Below, in pieces: positions 25,575 to 34,967 of a stretch of DNA of 64,000 nucleotides. This DNA is from Aequorivita iocasae (GTDB taxonomy: Bacteria; Bacteroidota; Bacteroidia; Flavobacteriales; Flavobacteriaceae). The notes below the pieces were generated by a model. The model was not told the origin of the DNA, made no database searches, and saw only the letters and a list, made by a program, of their open reading frames with translations. A program made the position numbers and the translations under genes. Position 1 is the first letter of the stretch. Each line of letters opens with the position of its first letter. The DNA is taken from contig NZ_CP068439.1 of the NCBI RefSeq assembly GCF_016757735.1, forward strand, positions 62,001 through 126,000, written 5' to 3'.

Positions 25575-26968
25575 CACTGTCCCCTAAAGAATATGATAGT
25601 GCTCAGGGTTTTTATAATGATGGTAACATCCAGAAAAAGACTCCGGTGCTTGATGTAGTATAGGTCGTATTGCAGTTTTTCAAGCGAATCCTCTTCGGTA
25701 GAGCCGTATTTGGCATTTACCTGTGCCCAGCCTGTTACGCCGGGTTTCACAAGGTGCCTTACTTCGTAAAAAGGTATTTTTTCTATTAGTCCTTCCACAA
25801 ACTCGGGACGTTCTGGCCGGGGGCCAATAACGCTCATTTCACCCTTAATAACATTAATGAATTGGGGGATTTCATCAAAACGTGATTTTCTTAAAAACCT
25901 ACCAAACTTTGTAACCCTTGTATCTTTTACCAAGGCGAACTGCGCGCCATCCTTTTCGGCATTTTTAACCATACTGCGCAATTTGTATATTTTGAAGTGA
26001 TTGCCGTTCTTCCCCACTCTAGTCTGGCTGTAGAACAAGGGCCCGCGATTTGCAAGTAAATTTCCTATCAATAAAAAAGGAAGCAAAATGATGCCGAAGG
26101 TTAGGCCCAAAACCGAAAAAAACAAATCCAAGATTCTATTGAAGAAAAGGTAAAGTTTGTTTTGGTTGCTACGGCTAAAAGGGAAGTAACGATAGAAATC
26201 CTTCTCCACGTGCTGTACCGGAATACGATGTGTCAACTCTTCGTAAACCTGGGTATATTCGCGAATGGGGATTCCGTTTTCCAATAACTTTATCAAATGG
26301 TTGTTCAATTCCACAGTCATTCCTTCTGAAAGCGGTGTACCCACGACTATCTCAGAAATAGTCATTTCTTGCGTCAATAAAGAAATATCGGCAATAGTGA
26401 TGGAGTCAATTTCAAGAGCGTTAATGATGGTGCCGTCATTGGGGCCAGTATTAAAATAACCGATAACACGATAATTAGGGTCGGATTTTTGGAGGGAGGC
26501 TACTATGGTTTCCACGTCGCTTGCGTGGGCAATCAAAAGTACCCTTTTGTAAAAACGGGGCGCAGAAATAAGGATGATGTAGGCATAACGCCACGCCAAC
26601 ATTGCAATATTTATAGCCAAAAAGAAATAGACTATCTGCAAACGGTTGGAAGGCAACATAGGGGTATAAAATGGTGTAAGCAGGTAAAAAAGAACTGTTA
26701 CCGAAGAGGTTATAATCACATTTTTTACCACCACATCAAACTTACTCGCTTTCTGAAGATTATAAAGCTCAAAAATTGTTGCGAAAACGCTTAGATAAAT
26801 TGCCAACACAATGGACCATACCCAATGTTGGGAGTTTATTTTGAAGTAATCAAAATTGAAGACAATACCAACGAAATACAACAATGACAGCACACTAACA
26901 ATATCCAAAATTCGCAGCAAAATTTTGCGTTCTGAGATGTCGAAATGTATGCTGTTTTTTTTTGACAT
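25574..26968 (-). CDS. Undecaprenyl-phosphate sugar-1-phosphate transferase (polyprenyl glycosylphosphotransferase, WcaJ type)
   Basis: Starts glycan assembly by moving a hexose-1-phosphate onto undecaprenyl phosphate. The 464-residue product has four N-terminal membrane helices, a Rossmann-like CoA-binding-type middle domain (RVLLIAHASDVETIV), a fifth helix and the C-terminal bacterial transferase domain with RVGKNGNHFKIYKLRSM, DEIPQFINVIKGEMS, VIGPRPERPEF and the terminal YYIKHRSLFLDV. It is the last gene of the minus-strand polysaccharide run. ATG at 26968. The donor (often UDP-glucose or galactose) is not determined. Confidence 0.93.
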   Translation of the reverse strand: MSKKNSIHFDISERKILLRILDIVSVLSLLYFVGIVFNFDYFKINSQHWVWSIVLAIYLSVFATIFELYNLQKASKFDVVVKNVIITSSVTVLFYLLTPFYTPMLPSNRLQIVYFFLAINIAMLAWRYAYIILISAPRFYKRVLLIAHASDVETIVASLQKSDPNYRVIGYFNTGPNDGTIINALEIDSITIADISLLTQEMTISEIVVGTPLSEGMTVELNNHLIKLLENGIPIREYTQVYEELTHRIPVQHVEKDFYRYFPFSRSNQNKLYLFFNRILDLFFSVLGLTFGIILLPFLLIGNLLANRGPLFYSQTRVGKNGNHFKIYKLRSMVKNAEKDGAQFALVKDTRVTKFGRFLRKSRFDEIPQFINVIKGEMSVIGPRPERPEFVEGLIEKIPFYEVRHLVKPGVTGWAQVNAKYGSTEEDSLEKLQYDLYYIKHRSLFLDVTIIIKTLSTIIFFRGQ

Positions 26969-27002
26969 AAGTAATCGTTTCCAGTTTCGTTATGGACTTC
27001 TT

Positions 27003-27093
27003 TTAACCACAAAGGACACAATGTTTTCACAAAGGACACAAAGACCTACTCCGTGAACTTGGTGTCTGCGCTGTTTTATTTGCGGTTATCGCC
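27003..27093. repeat. Orphan copy of the AACCACAAAG palindromic repeat
   Basis: TTAACCACAAAGGACAC (27003-27019) is nearly identical to the left end of the GxxExxY cassette at 20965. The right part, ending GCGGTTA near 27087, reads as a diverged inverted arm. No GxxExxY gene lies here. Confidence 0.6.
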
Positions 27094-27116
27094 AACACTC
27101 CAAATTTACTGAAATT

Positions 27117-28139
27117 TCATTCCCCTAAAAGATTTATCCATTTATGTTTTACTTTCCCCCAATCAAGGTTTTCCATTTTTGCTCGGGCATTTTTTGTGAT
27201 ATTTTGAACTCTTAAAGGGTCGGTACATAATTCTTCAATGGCTTGCACAAAAGATTCCGGGGAGTTTGCAGGTACCAAGATACCATCAGTACCATTTTCA
27301 ATCAAACAAGGCATACCGCCTACATTTGTTGAGATTACCGGCAACCCGAGTGCCATGGCTTCCATAACACTTACTGGCATATTGTCGAAATTGGTGGTGC
27401 TAATAAAGATGTCAAAATCTTTGGAAAGCGCCATCCATTCCTCTTTTCGCATCATACCTGTGAAATTTATGGGGAGTTTAAGTTCTTCGGCAATCTTTTT
27501 ACAGCGTTGCATGGAACCGTCTTTGTCAGGCCCCACCATACAGAGGGAAGCATCAATCCCTTTCTTTTTAAGGATTTCAACTATTTCCAAAGCCAATAAG
27601 GGGTTGTATATTTCCGAAAAGGAACGCACCCACAGTAGCTTTGGGGTTAGGGATGTTCTAATTTGAAATGGATAATTTTCAATTTTGAGGGTATTTGGTA
27701 TGTATGTTATATTTTGAAAGCCGGCATTTTGAAATTGGCCCATCATAAACTTTGAGGGGGCTATATTCATCAAAGCCTTACCAAAAAGCGCTTTGCTGAG
27801 GCGCTTACTTTTTTTTAAACGGCTGGGAAGGTTGCCGCCGTGCAAGATTGGCATATAGGGCAGTTTAAAAAAGCGGCATAAAGCAGCCACAATAACCGCA
27901 TAATAAAAATTCTGTGTGCTGTAGGTGTCTATCAAGACTAGGTTGACACGATTTCTATTTTGGACAGTTGCGAACGCCATATCCAACAGTCGAAAGGTTT
28001 TATTTTGTTTAGAAGATGCTGTTATAACTGCATATCCCTCTGCTTCCAGTTTAATTGGAAGTTCGTCGATAGCCGTAGGATTCTTGCCGTGGACTGCGAG
28101 TTTATTTCCTATGTAAAGCAGGTTTTTTCTTGGGTGCAT
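27117..28139 (-). CDS. Family 4 glycosyltransferase
   Basis: A 340-residue GT-B enzyme. The N-terminal domain begins NLLYIGNKLAVHGKNPTAID. The C-terminal nucleotide-sugar site has PKLLWVRSFSEIYNP, VGPDKDG and the family Glu motif FDNMPVSVMEAMALGLPVIS followed by NVGGMPCLIE. ATG at 28139 lies 38 bp inside the upstream O-antigen ligase/polymerase gene, implying translational coupling. Likely cytoplasmic; acceptor unknown. Confidence 0.9.
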   Translation of the reverse strand: MHPRKNLLYIGNKLAVHGKNPTAIDELPIKLEAEGYAVITASSKQNKTFRLLDMAFATVQNRNRVNLVLIDTYSTQNFYYAVIVAALCRFFKLPYMPILHGGNLPSRLKKSKRLSKALFGKALMNIAPSKFMMGQFQNAGFQNITYIPNTLKIENYPFQIRTSLTPKLLWVRSFSEIYNPLLALEIVEILKKKGIDASLCMVGPDKDGSMQRCKKIAEELKLPINFTGMMRKEEWMALSKDFDIFISTTNFDNMPVSVMEAMALGLPVISTNVGGMPCLIENGTDGILVPANSPESFVQAIEELCTDPLRVQNITKNARAKMENLDWGKVKHKWINLLGE

Positions 28140-29403
28140 AATCTATATTCAACAAACATAAGGCATATATAAAGGCTGGGGCGGCGATGCGCATTGATGT
28201 GGTGACGATTGTAAGACCCCAGAATAATAAAAATGGATAGAAATAGATGTTCTTTCGGCCTTTCATTTTTGTTAACATAGGAGCGATTAAAAGAATTAAT
28301 AATGCTAAAATACCCAGTAAACCATGTTCAGATAACATGCGTGATATTTCATTATGGGATGCGGAAATAATTCCCATTTCTTCCCTAAATTGAAACTTGC
28401 CCTGTCCAATTCCAATTCCAAAAATCGGATTCTCCTTGAAGGCATCAATCTCTACGGCCAATAAATCGACACGACCGGTCGTAACATCTTCCTTTTCCCT
28501 TCCCAATGCATCCTCATTGGCATAACGATTTCCAATAAGGCCCCCTGTTTGTACCAATGTATATGACCAAACCATCAGGGCTACACCTAATAAAGATAAT
28601 ACTTTAACAGTTATTTTTGCTTTGCTTTTTATATTACTGCTTACGTATATAAAAACTATAAAAACTACCGAAATAATCAGTGAGATCAGAACCCCTCCCC
28701 TAGAGAATGTAAGCAATGCACGATATGTCATTACAATCATTAAAAACATCATACACCATTGAACAATTATATTTCTATAGGGAATCAATAATCGGGAAAA
28801 TAAAATAAACATTCCCAATCCTAATACAGTAGCTACTTGGTTTGGTCCATACCCACCTGACAAAGCAGCATTTGAAGCAGTGCCAGTTACAACTTCTTGA
28901 ATATCGGGAGTATATAATATTATATACACTACTGTACTTATTAAAGGATAAACTATAAAATCTAAAACCTTAAGAAAATTTTTTAATGATATTGTTCTGC
29001 CATAACAGAAAATAGCAGCAAAACTTAAACATAAAGGCCCGCTGAGATTGAAAAGTACTGTAGTTCTAAAATTCGCATCGTAAGAAATCGCATCCAATGA
29101 TACCAAAACACCAGGCAATAATAATAAAATGTAACCTATATAAGAAATTGCGTTTCTTTTAAAACCCAAATACAATATTCCCAATAAAACAAAAAACATA
29201 ACAGCATACTTTCCCGTTTCATAGAAAACAAAAGCTTTGGTCATACGAAGAAAAACCTCCACTCCAGTAATGTAAGCTGCAGCAAGAAGAACATAAAGAG
29301 CTTTATTCTTTTTTAGTATTATAGAATAAATAAAATAAACTAAAATACCAAGCATATAAAACACCATCAATGAACGATCTACATACGCCAATAAACCTAT
29401 CAA
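28102..29403 (-). CDS. O-antigen ligase/polymerase (Wzy/WaaL-like) membrane protein
   Basis: A polytopic membrane protein (433 residues from the TTG at 29403, about 11 helices) with the O-antigen-ligase-type periplasmic loop: TTGRVDLLAVEIDAFKENP, then GIGIGQGKF and SHNEISRMLSEHGLLG. It either polymerises repeat units or joins glycan to a lipid acceptor. The start is unsure: coding-like sequence continues upstream (about 23 codons, including NIKPLYAIIFHI) to a TAA at 29473-29475, without any ATG; the first internal ATG is at 29367. Confidence 0.85.
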   Translation of the reverse strand: MIGLLAYVDRSLMVFYMLGILVYFIYSIILKKNKALYVLLAAAYITGVEVFLRMTKAFVFYETGKYAVMFFVLLGILYLGFKRNAISYIGYILLLLPGVLVSLDAISYDANFRTTVLFNLSGPLCLSFAAIFCYGRTISLKNFLKVLDFIVYPLISTVVYIILYTPDIQEVVTGTASNAALSGGYGPNQVATVLGLGMFILFSRLLIPYRNIIVQWCMMFLMIVMTYRALLTFSRGGVLISLIISVVFIVFIYVSSNIKSKAKITVKVLSLLGVALMVWSYTLVQTGGLIGNRYANEDALGREKEDVTTGRVDLLAVEIDAFKENPIFGIGIGQGKFQFREEMGIISASHNEISRMLSEHGLLGILALLILLIAPMLTKMKGRKNIYFYPFLLFWGLTIVTTSMRIAAPAFIYALCLLNIDYAPKKKPALHRK

Positions 29404-29483
29404 AATATGAAAGATTATTGCATATAGGGGTTTTATGTTTTTAAGGGCTAGCAGTTTAATAATTATATATGTTTACATTTAAT

Positions 29484-30626
29484 TTAGCTATAGATTTCCG
29501 AAAAAACCCGATTGTTATAGTTTTGATATGTAAAACGTTTGGCGATCTTATAATTATATTTTGTGATATTTGTGAAATCGTCTTCTGTAACCTCAAAGCT
29601 CTTATTTATTGAATTAACAATTCCACTAATGCTTATAGCATTTATTAAAATTCCGTTTTTTTCGTCCTGCACATATTGGTTGATGCATGAGATGTTAGAA
29701 ACGATAGGAATACACCCAAAATTCATTGCCTCACCCAATACCTTTGGAAATCCCTCACTTTTAGAAGGAAGCACCAAAAAATGGCATTTTTCATAAATAC
29801 TTACCACCTTTTGCTTTGGCAAGGAACCATAAAATAGTACCTCTATTGATAGCTTTTTTGCCAATAACTCCAATTCCTGTTTTAGATGACCATCCCCCAC
29901 TATATGCAAACTACCAAAATTTGCAGGAAGGTTCATGTTTTTAAGCGCTTCCAAGAGTAACATACAACCTTTGTTTTCGTTCAATCCGCCTACAAAACAA
30001 TAATCTATTTTATCCTTTATGTTTTTAGAATCAATAAATGATTTTCCTTTTAATCTGTCCAATGAGTCCAAACAAGGATTTTCAAAACTAAGTATGTTTT
30101 TAGGCTGATTAATCCAGGCACCATTAACAGTTACCTTTGAATTTTTTCCTAAGTTTTTTAACCACTTACGCTGGATGTTATAGAAAAAAGGGGCATTGCC
30201 CTGCCAGTCGCCCGCATATTTAAACCAAAATTGTTTTTTGGGAAAAAAATATGAGACAATCATGGCAGCAACCGCGGGGTTTGATGGAGCACGAACGTGT
30301 ATATATTTAGATTTAAAAATTTCGCGAAATATTCTCAAAAAATATACTGGATAATTAAGGATAATAAAGAATTTAGAAACTACTGTTTTGCCTCCGGTAT
30401 TTTGAAGTCCAATAGTATGGATACGTTCATCTGTTATTTCAAGAAAAGATTTGTTGCCAGCCAATTGTTTTTTATTAAAACCGATCCAAATAATGTTATT
30501 AAAAAAATTAAGCTCACCCAACTCCTTTACCACAGGACCGAATGCATACGTATTTCCGTTCTTTTGGAACATACCCGTATCTGATACTACTAAGAGTTTT
30601 ATATGACTTGGTATATTTTCAGGCAT
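29484..30626 (-). CDS. Family 4 glycosyltransferase
   Basis: A 380-residue GT-B enzyme. HIKLLVVSDTGMFQKNGNTY opens the N-domain, and VGGLNENKGCMLLLEAL, HIVGDGHLKQEL, FYGSLPKQKVVSIYEK and LPSKSEGFPKVLGEAMNFG form the donor-binding domain. The EGFPKVLGE motif carries the conserved acidic residues. ATG at 30626 overlaps the upstream GT4 gene by 28 bp. Part of the minus-strand polysaccharide operon. Confidence 0.9.
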   Translation of the reverse strand: MPENIPSHIKLLVVSDTGMFQKNGNTYAFGPVVKELGELNFFNNIIWIGFNKKQLAGNKSFLEITDERIHTIGLQNTGGKTVVSKFFIILNYPVYFLRIFREIFKSKYIHVRAPSNPAVAAMIVSYFFPKKQFWFKYAGDWQGNAPFFYNIQRKWLKNLGKNSKVTVNGAWINQPKNILSFENPCLDSLDRLKGKSFIDSKNIKDKIDYCFVGGLNENKGCMLLLEALKNMNLPANFGSLHIVGDGHLKQELELLAKKLSIEVLFYGSLPKQKVVSIYEKCHFLVLPSKSEGFPKVLGEAMNFGCIPIVSNISCINQYVQDEKNGILINAISISGIVNSINKSFEVTEDDFTNITKYNYKIAKRFTYQNYNNRVFSEIYS

Positions 30627-31654
30627 TTCTCAAAATAGGTTTTTTCAGAAAAAAAATTCTGATGTATCATTTTTAGTTGTGTTGCCAAATTTGACTGAAG
30701 GGATGGATTATTTAAAATCTCATTTACTTTCATAGTCCATTCTCTTTCATCAAATATATCCATTATAAAACCATATCCATTTTCCTTCAGTACTTTTGCC
30801 ACCGACCCAGTATTGAACATAATGAGTGGCAACCCTTTGCTCATAAACTCGATTGCTGCCAATGGTCCTGTTTCCGATGCGGCACAGTGAATTGCCAGAC
30901 TATAATTAGGCAATATTTCAGCTACACTTTTTTCAGAGGTAATAATGTGAATTCTATGGGTTATTCCTAATGATTTTGTCAAAGCCCTAAAGTCATTGTA
31001 GTATTTATTATCTACCACTACTCCATATAAATCAATTTGTATATGCTCGGGCAGATTTTTCAAAACAGCTAACAAAAACTCATAATTTTTCTGCTTCCTA
31101 AAATTACCAACTGCTACAATCTTACTCTCCGTAGCTATTTTTTTGAAAAACCTATTTTCCCTGACAATATTTTCAAGAAGAAAAATTTTGTTGTTGAGCT
31201 TATTTTCTCTTGCCCAATGAACTAATGATGGGCTAACTCCTATGTAGGCATCGCAGTTATTTATACATTTTTTCAAATACGGTGAAATTGAATTATCGTT
31301 ATCTATTTCGCCATAATGATCATGAAATACAACCTTAAAATTTCTAAAAAATTTTGGGAGAAAGAATGTTATTCCGACATATCGCAATACGTGGCGCGAA
31401 TGCACGTGGACTATGGTGTAGCGGTTTAATAAAAACAACATTTTCAATAAATAAATAGGATTGTATTTATTTCTTCTATTTAAATATTGCACCTTAATGC
31501 CCTTTTGGATAAGTTCTTCATCTAATTTTGCAGGCTGTAAAAGATTCAAAAAACTTACCTCAATCTTATTTTCAAATAATAGAGAGCACAGGTTGACAGC
31601 AACCCTTTCAGCACCGCCCACGTCCAATTTATCGATAACTTGCAGTACTTTCAT
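30599..31654 (-). CDS. Family 4 glycosyltransferase
   Basis: A 351-residue GT-B enzyme beginning MKVLQVIDKLDVGGAERVAV, the usual GT4 start. IVAVGNFRKQKNYEFLLAVL, HIITSEKSVAEILPNYSL and ASETGPLAAIEFMSKGLPLI mark the donor domain. I use the ATG at 31654 rather than the TTG one codon upstream. It overlaps the upstream GT2 stop (TGATG), so the two are translationally coupled. Acceptor unknown. Confidence 0.9.
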   Translation of the reverse strand: MKVLQVIDKLDVGGAERVAVNLCSLLFENKIEVSFLNLLQPAKLDEELIQKGIKVQYLNRRNKYNPIYLLKMLFLLNRYTIVHVHSRHVLRYVGITFFLPKFFRNFKVVFHDHYGEIDNDNSISPYLKKCINNCDAYIGVSPSLVHWARENKLNNKIFLLENIVRENRFFKKIATESKIVAVGNFRKQKNYEFLLAVLKNLPEHIQIDLYGVVVDNKYYNDFRALTKSLGITHRIHIITSEKSVAEILPNYSLAIHCAASETGPLAAIEFMSKGLPLIMFNTGSVAKVLKENGYGFIMDIFDEREWTMKVNEILNNPSLQSNLATQLKMIHQNFFSEKTYFEKCLKIYQVI

Positions 31655-32985
31655 CAATCCAGATTTTTTATTAGGGCCCCTTCCTTTAATTTATCTGTTG
31701 CTAAATTCCAGGATTTTATAATTTGGAATACTATTACTGGAGCAATGATTATTGAAAAAATAAAACCCATCACCATGCCCAGTTTGCTTTTTTTAAATTG
31801 GTAAGGTATAACCGAAGGTGGTACAAACTTGAGCAAGGCCAAAATTGCCCTTTTTCCTCCATAATATTTACGAAATTGATATAATACACTTGGGACCGGC
31901 CGTGCCCCAAACCACTTTTTTGGTCTATACCCATCCCAACTTCCCATTTCACGCAAGCCTCCAGAGCCAACTTTTAAATGCAGCCTCTCGGCATAGGGGT
32001 TTGAAATATTTTTATAGCCATTCAAATAACATCTCAGTCCAAATTCGCCATCGCCCATACGTTGTTTTTCATACTGTCTATCAAAAAGTCCGATAGTACG
32101 GAAAATTTGTTTTTTCAACAGTACATTTCCCGTATCCAATTGGTCCGAAATTCTAAAGAAAGAATAGTTTTGGGGTACTTGTGCTCCTACGGCAGAAATA
32201 GATACCCCTGCGGAAATGTCGGCATTAAAAAAATCGAGACATTTAAGGTGATTTGTAATCCAATCAGGTTCTACCCGACTGTCATCATCAAAAAGTAGAA
32301 TGTATTCCCCTTTTGATAGTTCAATGGCACGGTTTCTTGCAAGCCAAAGCGCACGCTCAGATTGCTGGACCACTCGAAGGTCCAGATGAAAGCCCTTATA
32401 AAATTCTTCCTGAAAAGGATTGGATTGGTCTACAATTATTACTTCAAAATTTTTATAATATTGCTTTTCCAAATCTTCGAGCACATCCTTTAGATACTCA
32501 TAGCGATTTAATGTGGGTATCATAACGCTTACCATTGGATTTTGGGAAAGCAAGGATGATTGATACTGCGTCCAATCCTGATAGGCTATTGGATTTTTCA
32601 AATAATCGCTTCTTTTCACATCACTGCTTTTTTTCCAGGCAGATAGCTCCCTAATCGGATTGTGAAAACTACCAATACGCAATAAAAGTACATACAGCAC
32701 CCAAACTTTATGAAAGTACTTTCGCAAGAAACGGTACTCATCAATAACTGGCACTTTTTTAAAATTAGTATAGGTCTCAATATCGCCAATATACCCTTTT
32801 TGAATTGCCTGCCAGGAAAGATCGTATGTTCGAGCGCTTTTGCTGGAAAATTTAGTTTCTGCTTTTAGCTGAGTGATAACTTCCTGCGGTAATAACTCCA
32901 CAATTGGAAATATGGAGCTGCCATCCCTGCGATAAAGCTGGAAATAATGAGTAGGCTGCAAATATTTTAGGAATGTGAATAGCAT
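31654..32985 (-). CDS. Family 2 glycosyltransferase with N-terminal extension
   Basis: A 443-residue protein. The GT2 domain starts near residue 150 (VSVMIPTLNRYEYLKDVL), with VDQSNP, a DDDSR metal site and GLFDRQYEKQRMGDGEFGLR. An extension of about 145 residues precedes it, without a recognised domain, and two hydrophobic C-terminal stretches (VMGFIFSIIIAPVIVFQII) suggest membrane association. ATG at 32985, 3 bp after the upstream GT4 gene. Function of the extension unknown. Confidence 0.82.
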   Translation of the reverse strand: MLFTFLKYLQPTHYFQLYRRDGSSIFPIVELLPQEVITQLKAETKFSSKSARTYDLSWQAIQKGYIGDIETYTNFKKVPVIDEYRFLRKYFHKVWVLYVLLLRIGSFHNPIRELSAWKKSSDVKRSDYLKNPIAYQDWTQYQSSLLSQNPMVSVMIPTLNRYEYLKDVLEDLEKQYYKNFEVIIVDQSNPFQEEFYKGFHLDLRVVQQSERALWLARNRAIELSKGEYILLFDDDSRVEPDWITNHLKCLDFFNADISAGVSISAVGAQVPQNYSFFRISDQLDTGNVLLKKQIFRTIGLFDRQYEKQRMGDGEFGLRCYLNGYKNISNPYAERLHLKVGSGGLREMGSWDGYRPKKWFGARPVPSVLYQFRKYYGGKRAILALLKFVPPSVIPYQFKKSKLGMVMGFIFSIIIAPVIVFQIIKSWNLATDKLKEGALIKNLD

Positions 32986-32988
32986 AGT

Positions 32989-34050
32989 TTATTGCAATAC
33001 CTGCTTAAAGGCCTGGTAGGTTTTTTCCTTGCCAAAATTAGCAGTATACAATTCTTTAAAATAATTTGACGGTATTTTCTTACCGCATAAATATTCTTCT
33101 ATTTTTAAAGTGAGTTCATTTTGGTCGGTGGGGTTAAATTCAAAAAAACTGTTCCCTTCTTTATTTTTTATAAACTGTAGAGCACCAAACCTATTTGAAA
33201 CCAGTACTGGAGCATCAAGGCAAATTGCTTCAATAAAAACAAATCCAAAGGCTTCATGCAAACTTGGCAATACGATCAAGTCCATCTTTTTATAAAAAGT
33301 GGGAAGTGTATCTATTTCTAGATTTCCCAAAAATATAATTTCATCCTCCATTTCCTTGGACTGTACATAGGCCTTTAAGCTTTTTTCCCTTTCTCCTGAC
33401 CCTGCAATGTACAATATAAAGGTACTACCGTATTTCTGCTTAAGGGAAAACAATGAATCTATAAGAAGTTTATGGTTTTTGCCTTTTACCAAACGTCCCG
33501 GGCAACCTATTTTAAATTTTGGCGTGTCAATTATTTCTATACTCTGTGTAGGCTTAAATTTTGTTATATTGGTATAGAATGGCACGGTAACTATTTTAGC
33601 TTCAGGAACCAAAAAGTTTATCACGAGGTCGTTTTTTAAGAGAGAGGAATTTACGATTACTTTATTGGCAAGTTTTACAACATTTTTTTTTAAAATAAAG
33701 TTAAAGAAACCGGGACGGGTATGTGCACTTTCTGTGTGAAACCAAGCTATATTCTTTTTTACACCCAGCAATCGGCCCATTAACAAAGATGGATAAACGT
33801 AGTTGAAATTTGAAATTATAAGATCTGGTTTTTCCCCTTTAATGATCTTAAAAAGGTTTTTGTAATTGGCAAAATGTCCTCCTTGTTTTGCGATTACTAC
33901 TTTAATTGCACCTACATTCTTTTCAGTTCTTATTTTTTTTAGTGAAAAAACGGTAACCTCATTGCCTTCTTCAACCATTCTTTTGGCTAATTCCAAAAAA
34001 ACATTCGCCAAAAAACTTTTATTGTATGTAAAGCAGAAAAGGATTTTCAT
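32989..34050 (-). CDS. Family 4 glycosyltransferase
   Basis: A 353-residue GT-B enzyme starting MKILFCFTYNKSFLANVFLE. It has IGCPGRLVKGKNHKLLIDSL, YIAGSGEREKSLKAYV, FLGNLEIDTLPTFYKKMDL and LPSLHEAFGFVFIEAICLDA, with the EAFGFVFIE acidic motif. ATG at 34050. It is separated from the pyruvyltransferase gene upstream by 53 bp of AT-rich sequence without an obvious signal. Confidence 0.9.
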   Translation of the reverse strand: MKILFCFTYNKSFLANVFLELAKRMVEEGNEVTVFSLKKIRTEKNVGAIKVVIAKQGGHFANYKNLFKIIKGEKPDLIISNFNYVYPSLLMGRLLGVKKNIAWFHTESAHTRPGFFNFILKKNVVKLANKVIVNSSLLKNDLVINFLVPEAKIVTVPFYTNITKFKPTQSIEIIDTPKFKIGCPGRLVKGKNHKLLIDSLFSLKQKYGSTFILYIAGSGEREKSLKAYVQSKEMEDEIIFLGNLEIDTLPTFYKKMDLIVLPSLHEAFGFVFIEAICLDAPVLVSNRFGALQFIKNKEGNSFFEFNPTDQNELTLKIEEYLCGKKIPSNYFKELYTANFGKEKTYQAFKQVLQ

Positions 34051-34103
34051 GGATTCTTATTGCAAATAAATAGTATTTATAACATTTTAATTACTGGAAA
34101 AAA

Positions 34104-34967
34104 TTATTTGTTGCGAATGAAGGAGCTTATAATAGAATTAACCGCTTCTTGTTTTTTTATTAAATAGTCTTTAGAATATCTAAGCTTACAATTATTTATT
34201 ATTTCATTAACAGTCATTCCTGCTTTATAATCTATATGTTCTCCTTTAGCTTCCATTCCTTGATAGTAATCTTCAAACTTGTGCAAGCCGCCAATTACAT
34301 TGTCACTAAATTTTAAATGAATATTAGGCACCCTGAATGCATCTGCGAATATTAGTCCATGCAAAGAAGAGGAAGCGATATGTTCACAATTCGTAATATC
34401 CTTTGCTACTGCCGCGGGTTTTCTTCTTGGATGAATAAACTTTATGTTTTCATCAAATTGTAACTTCTTAAAAATTGATACATCTCTGGAATGCGGAATT
34501 ATTCCTAGCTTATATTTTTTTGAACCAGAATTTGAATAAATTTGAGAGGCCAAGATACCCGGATCGGCAAAAACTACATTTTCGGTAACCCCACATTGCT
34601 TAGCGCTTAACGGACCACGTATGATTTTAACCTTCCAGTTATTCTCTCTTCGGTTGTATCGGTCCACAATGAAACCTGCTCCTAAAACATAACCTGTAAA
34701 ATCTCTTAAATAGGTTCCTAATATAGATCCTGTTAAAGCCGCTTCACTTTTCTTATAGGTGGGAACAAAGATTAATTGTGCACCAAACGAACGAATTAGA
34801 TCCTTATTAAACATATCCCCAAAATTATTTACACGTGCGTAATGGGAATAAACGATTTTTCTATTAGTTATTTTGGCGTATAAAAATTCCCGATTGTTAA
34901 TGATATTCAGATAAAATGCCACAATTTCTACGTGTGCTCTTTTTAGAAATATAATCAATCCATTCAT
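34104..34967 (-). CDS. Polysaccharide pyruvyl transferase family protein
   Basis: A 287-residue protein of the CsaB/GumL-type family that transfers pyruvate from phosphoenolpyruvate to make ketal groups on sugars. Signs are HYARVNNFGDMFNKDLIRSF near the N-terminus, GAGFIVDRYN, IRGPLSAKQCG, LGIIPHSRD, and the C-terminal CEHIASSSLHGLIFADAFRV. It overlaps the next gene upstream by 4 bp (ATGA). Predicts an acidic, pyruvylated glycan. Good confidence in family, low in acceptor. Confidence 0.87.
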   Translation of the reverse strand: MNGLIIFLKRAHVEIVAFYLNIINNREFLYAKITNRKIVYSHYARVNNFGDMFNKDLIRSFGAQLIFVPTYKKSEAALTGSILGTYLRDFTGYVLGAGFIVDRYNRRENNWKVKIIRGPLSAKQCGVTENVVFADPGILASQIYSNSGSKKYKLGIIPHSRDVSIFKKLQFDENIKFIHPRRKPAAVAKDITNCEHIASSSLHGLIFADAFRVPNIHLKFSDNVIGGLHKFEDYYQGMEAKGEHIDYKAGMTVNEIINNCKLRYSKDYLIKKQEAVNSIISSFIRNK

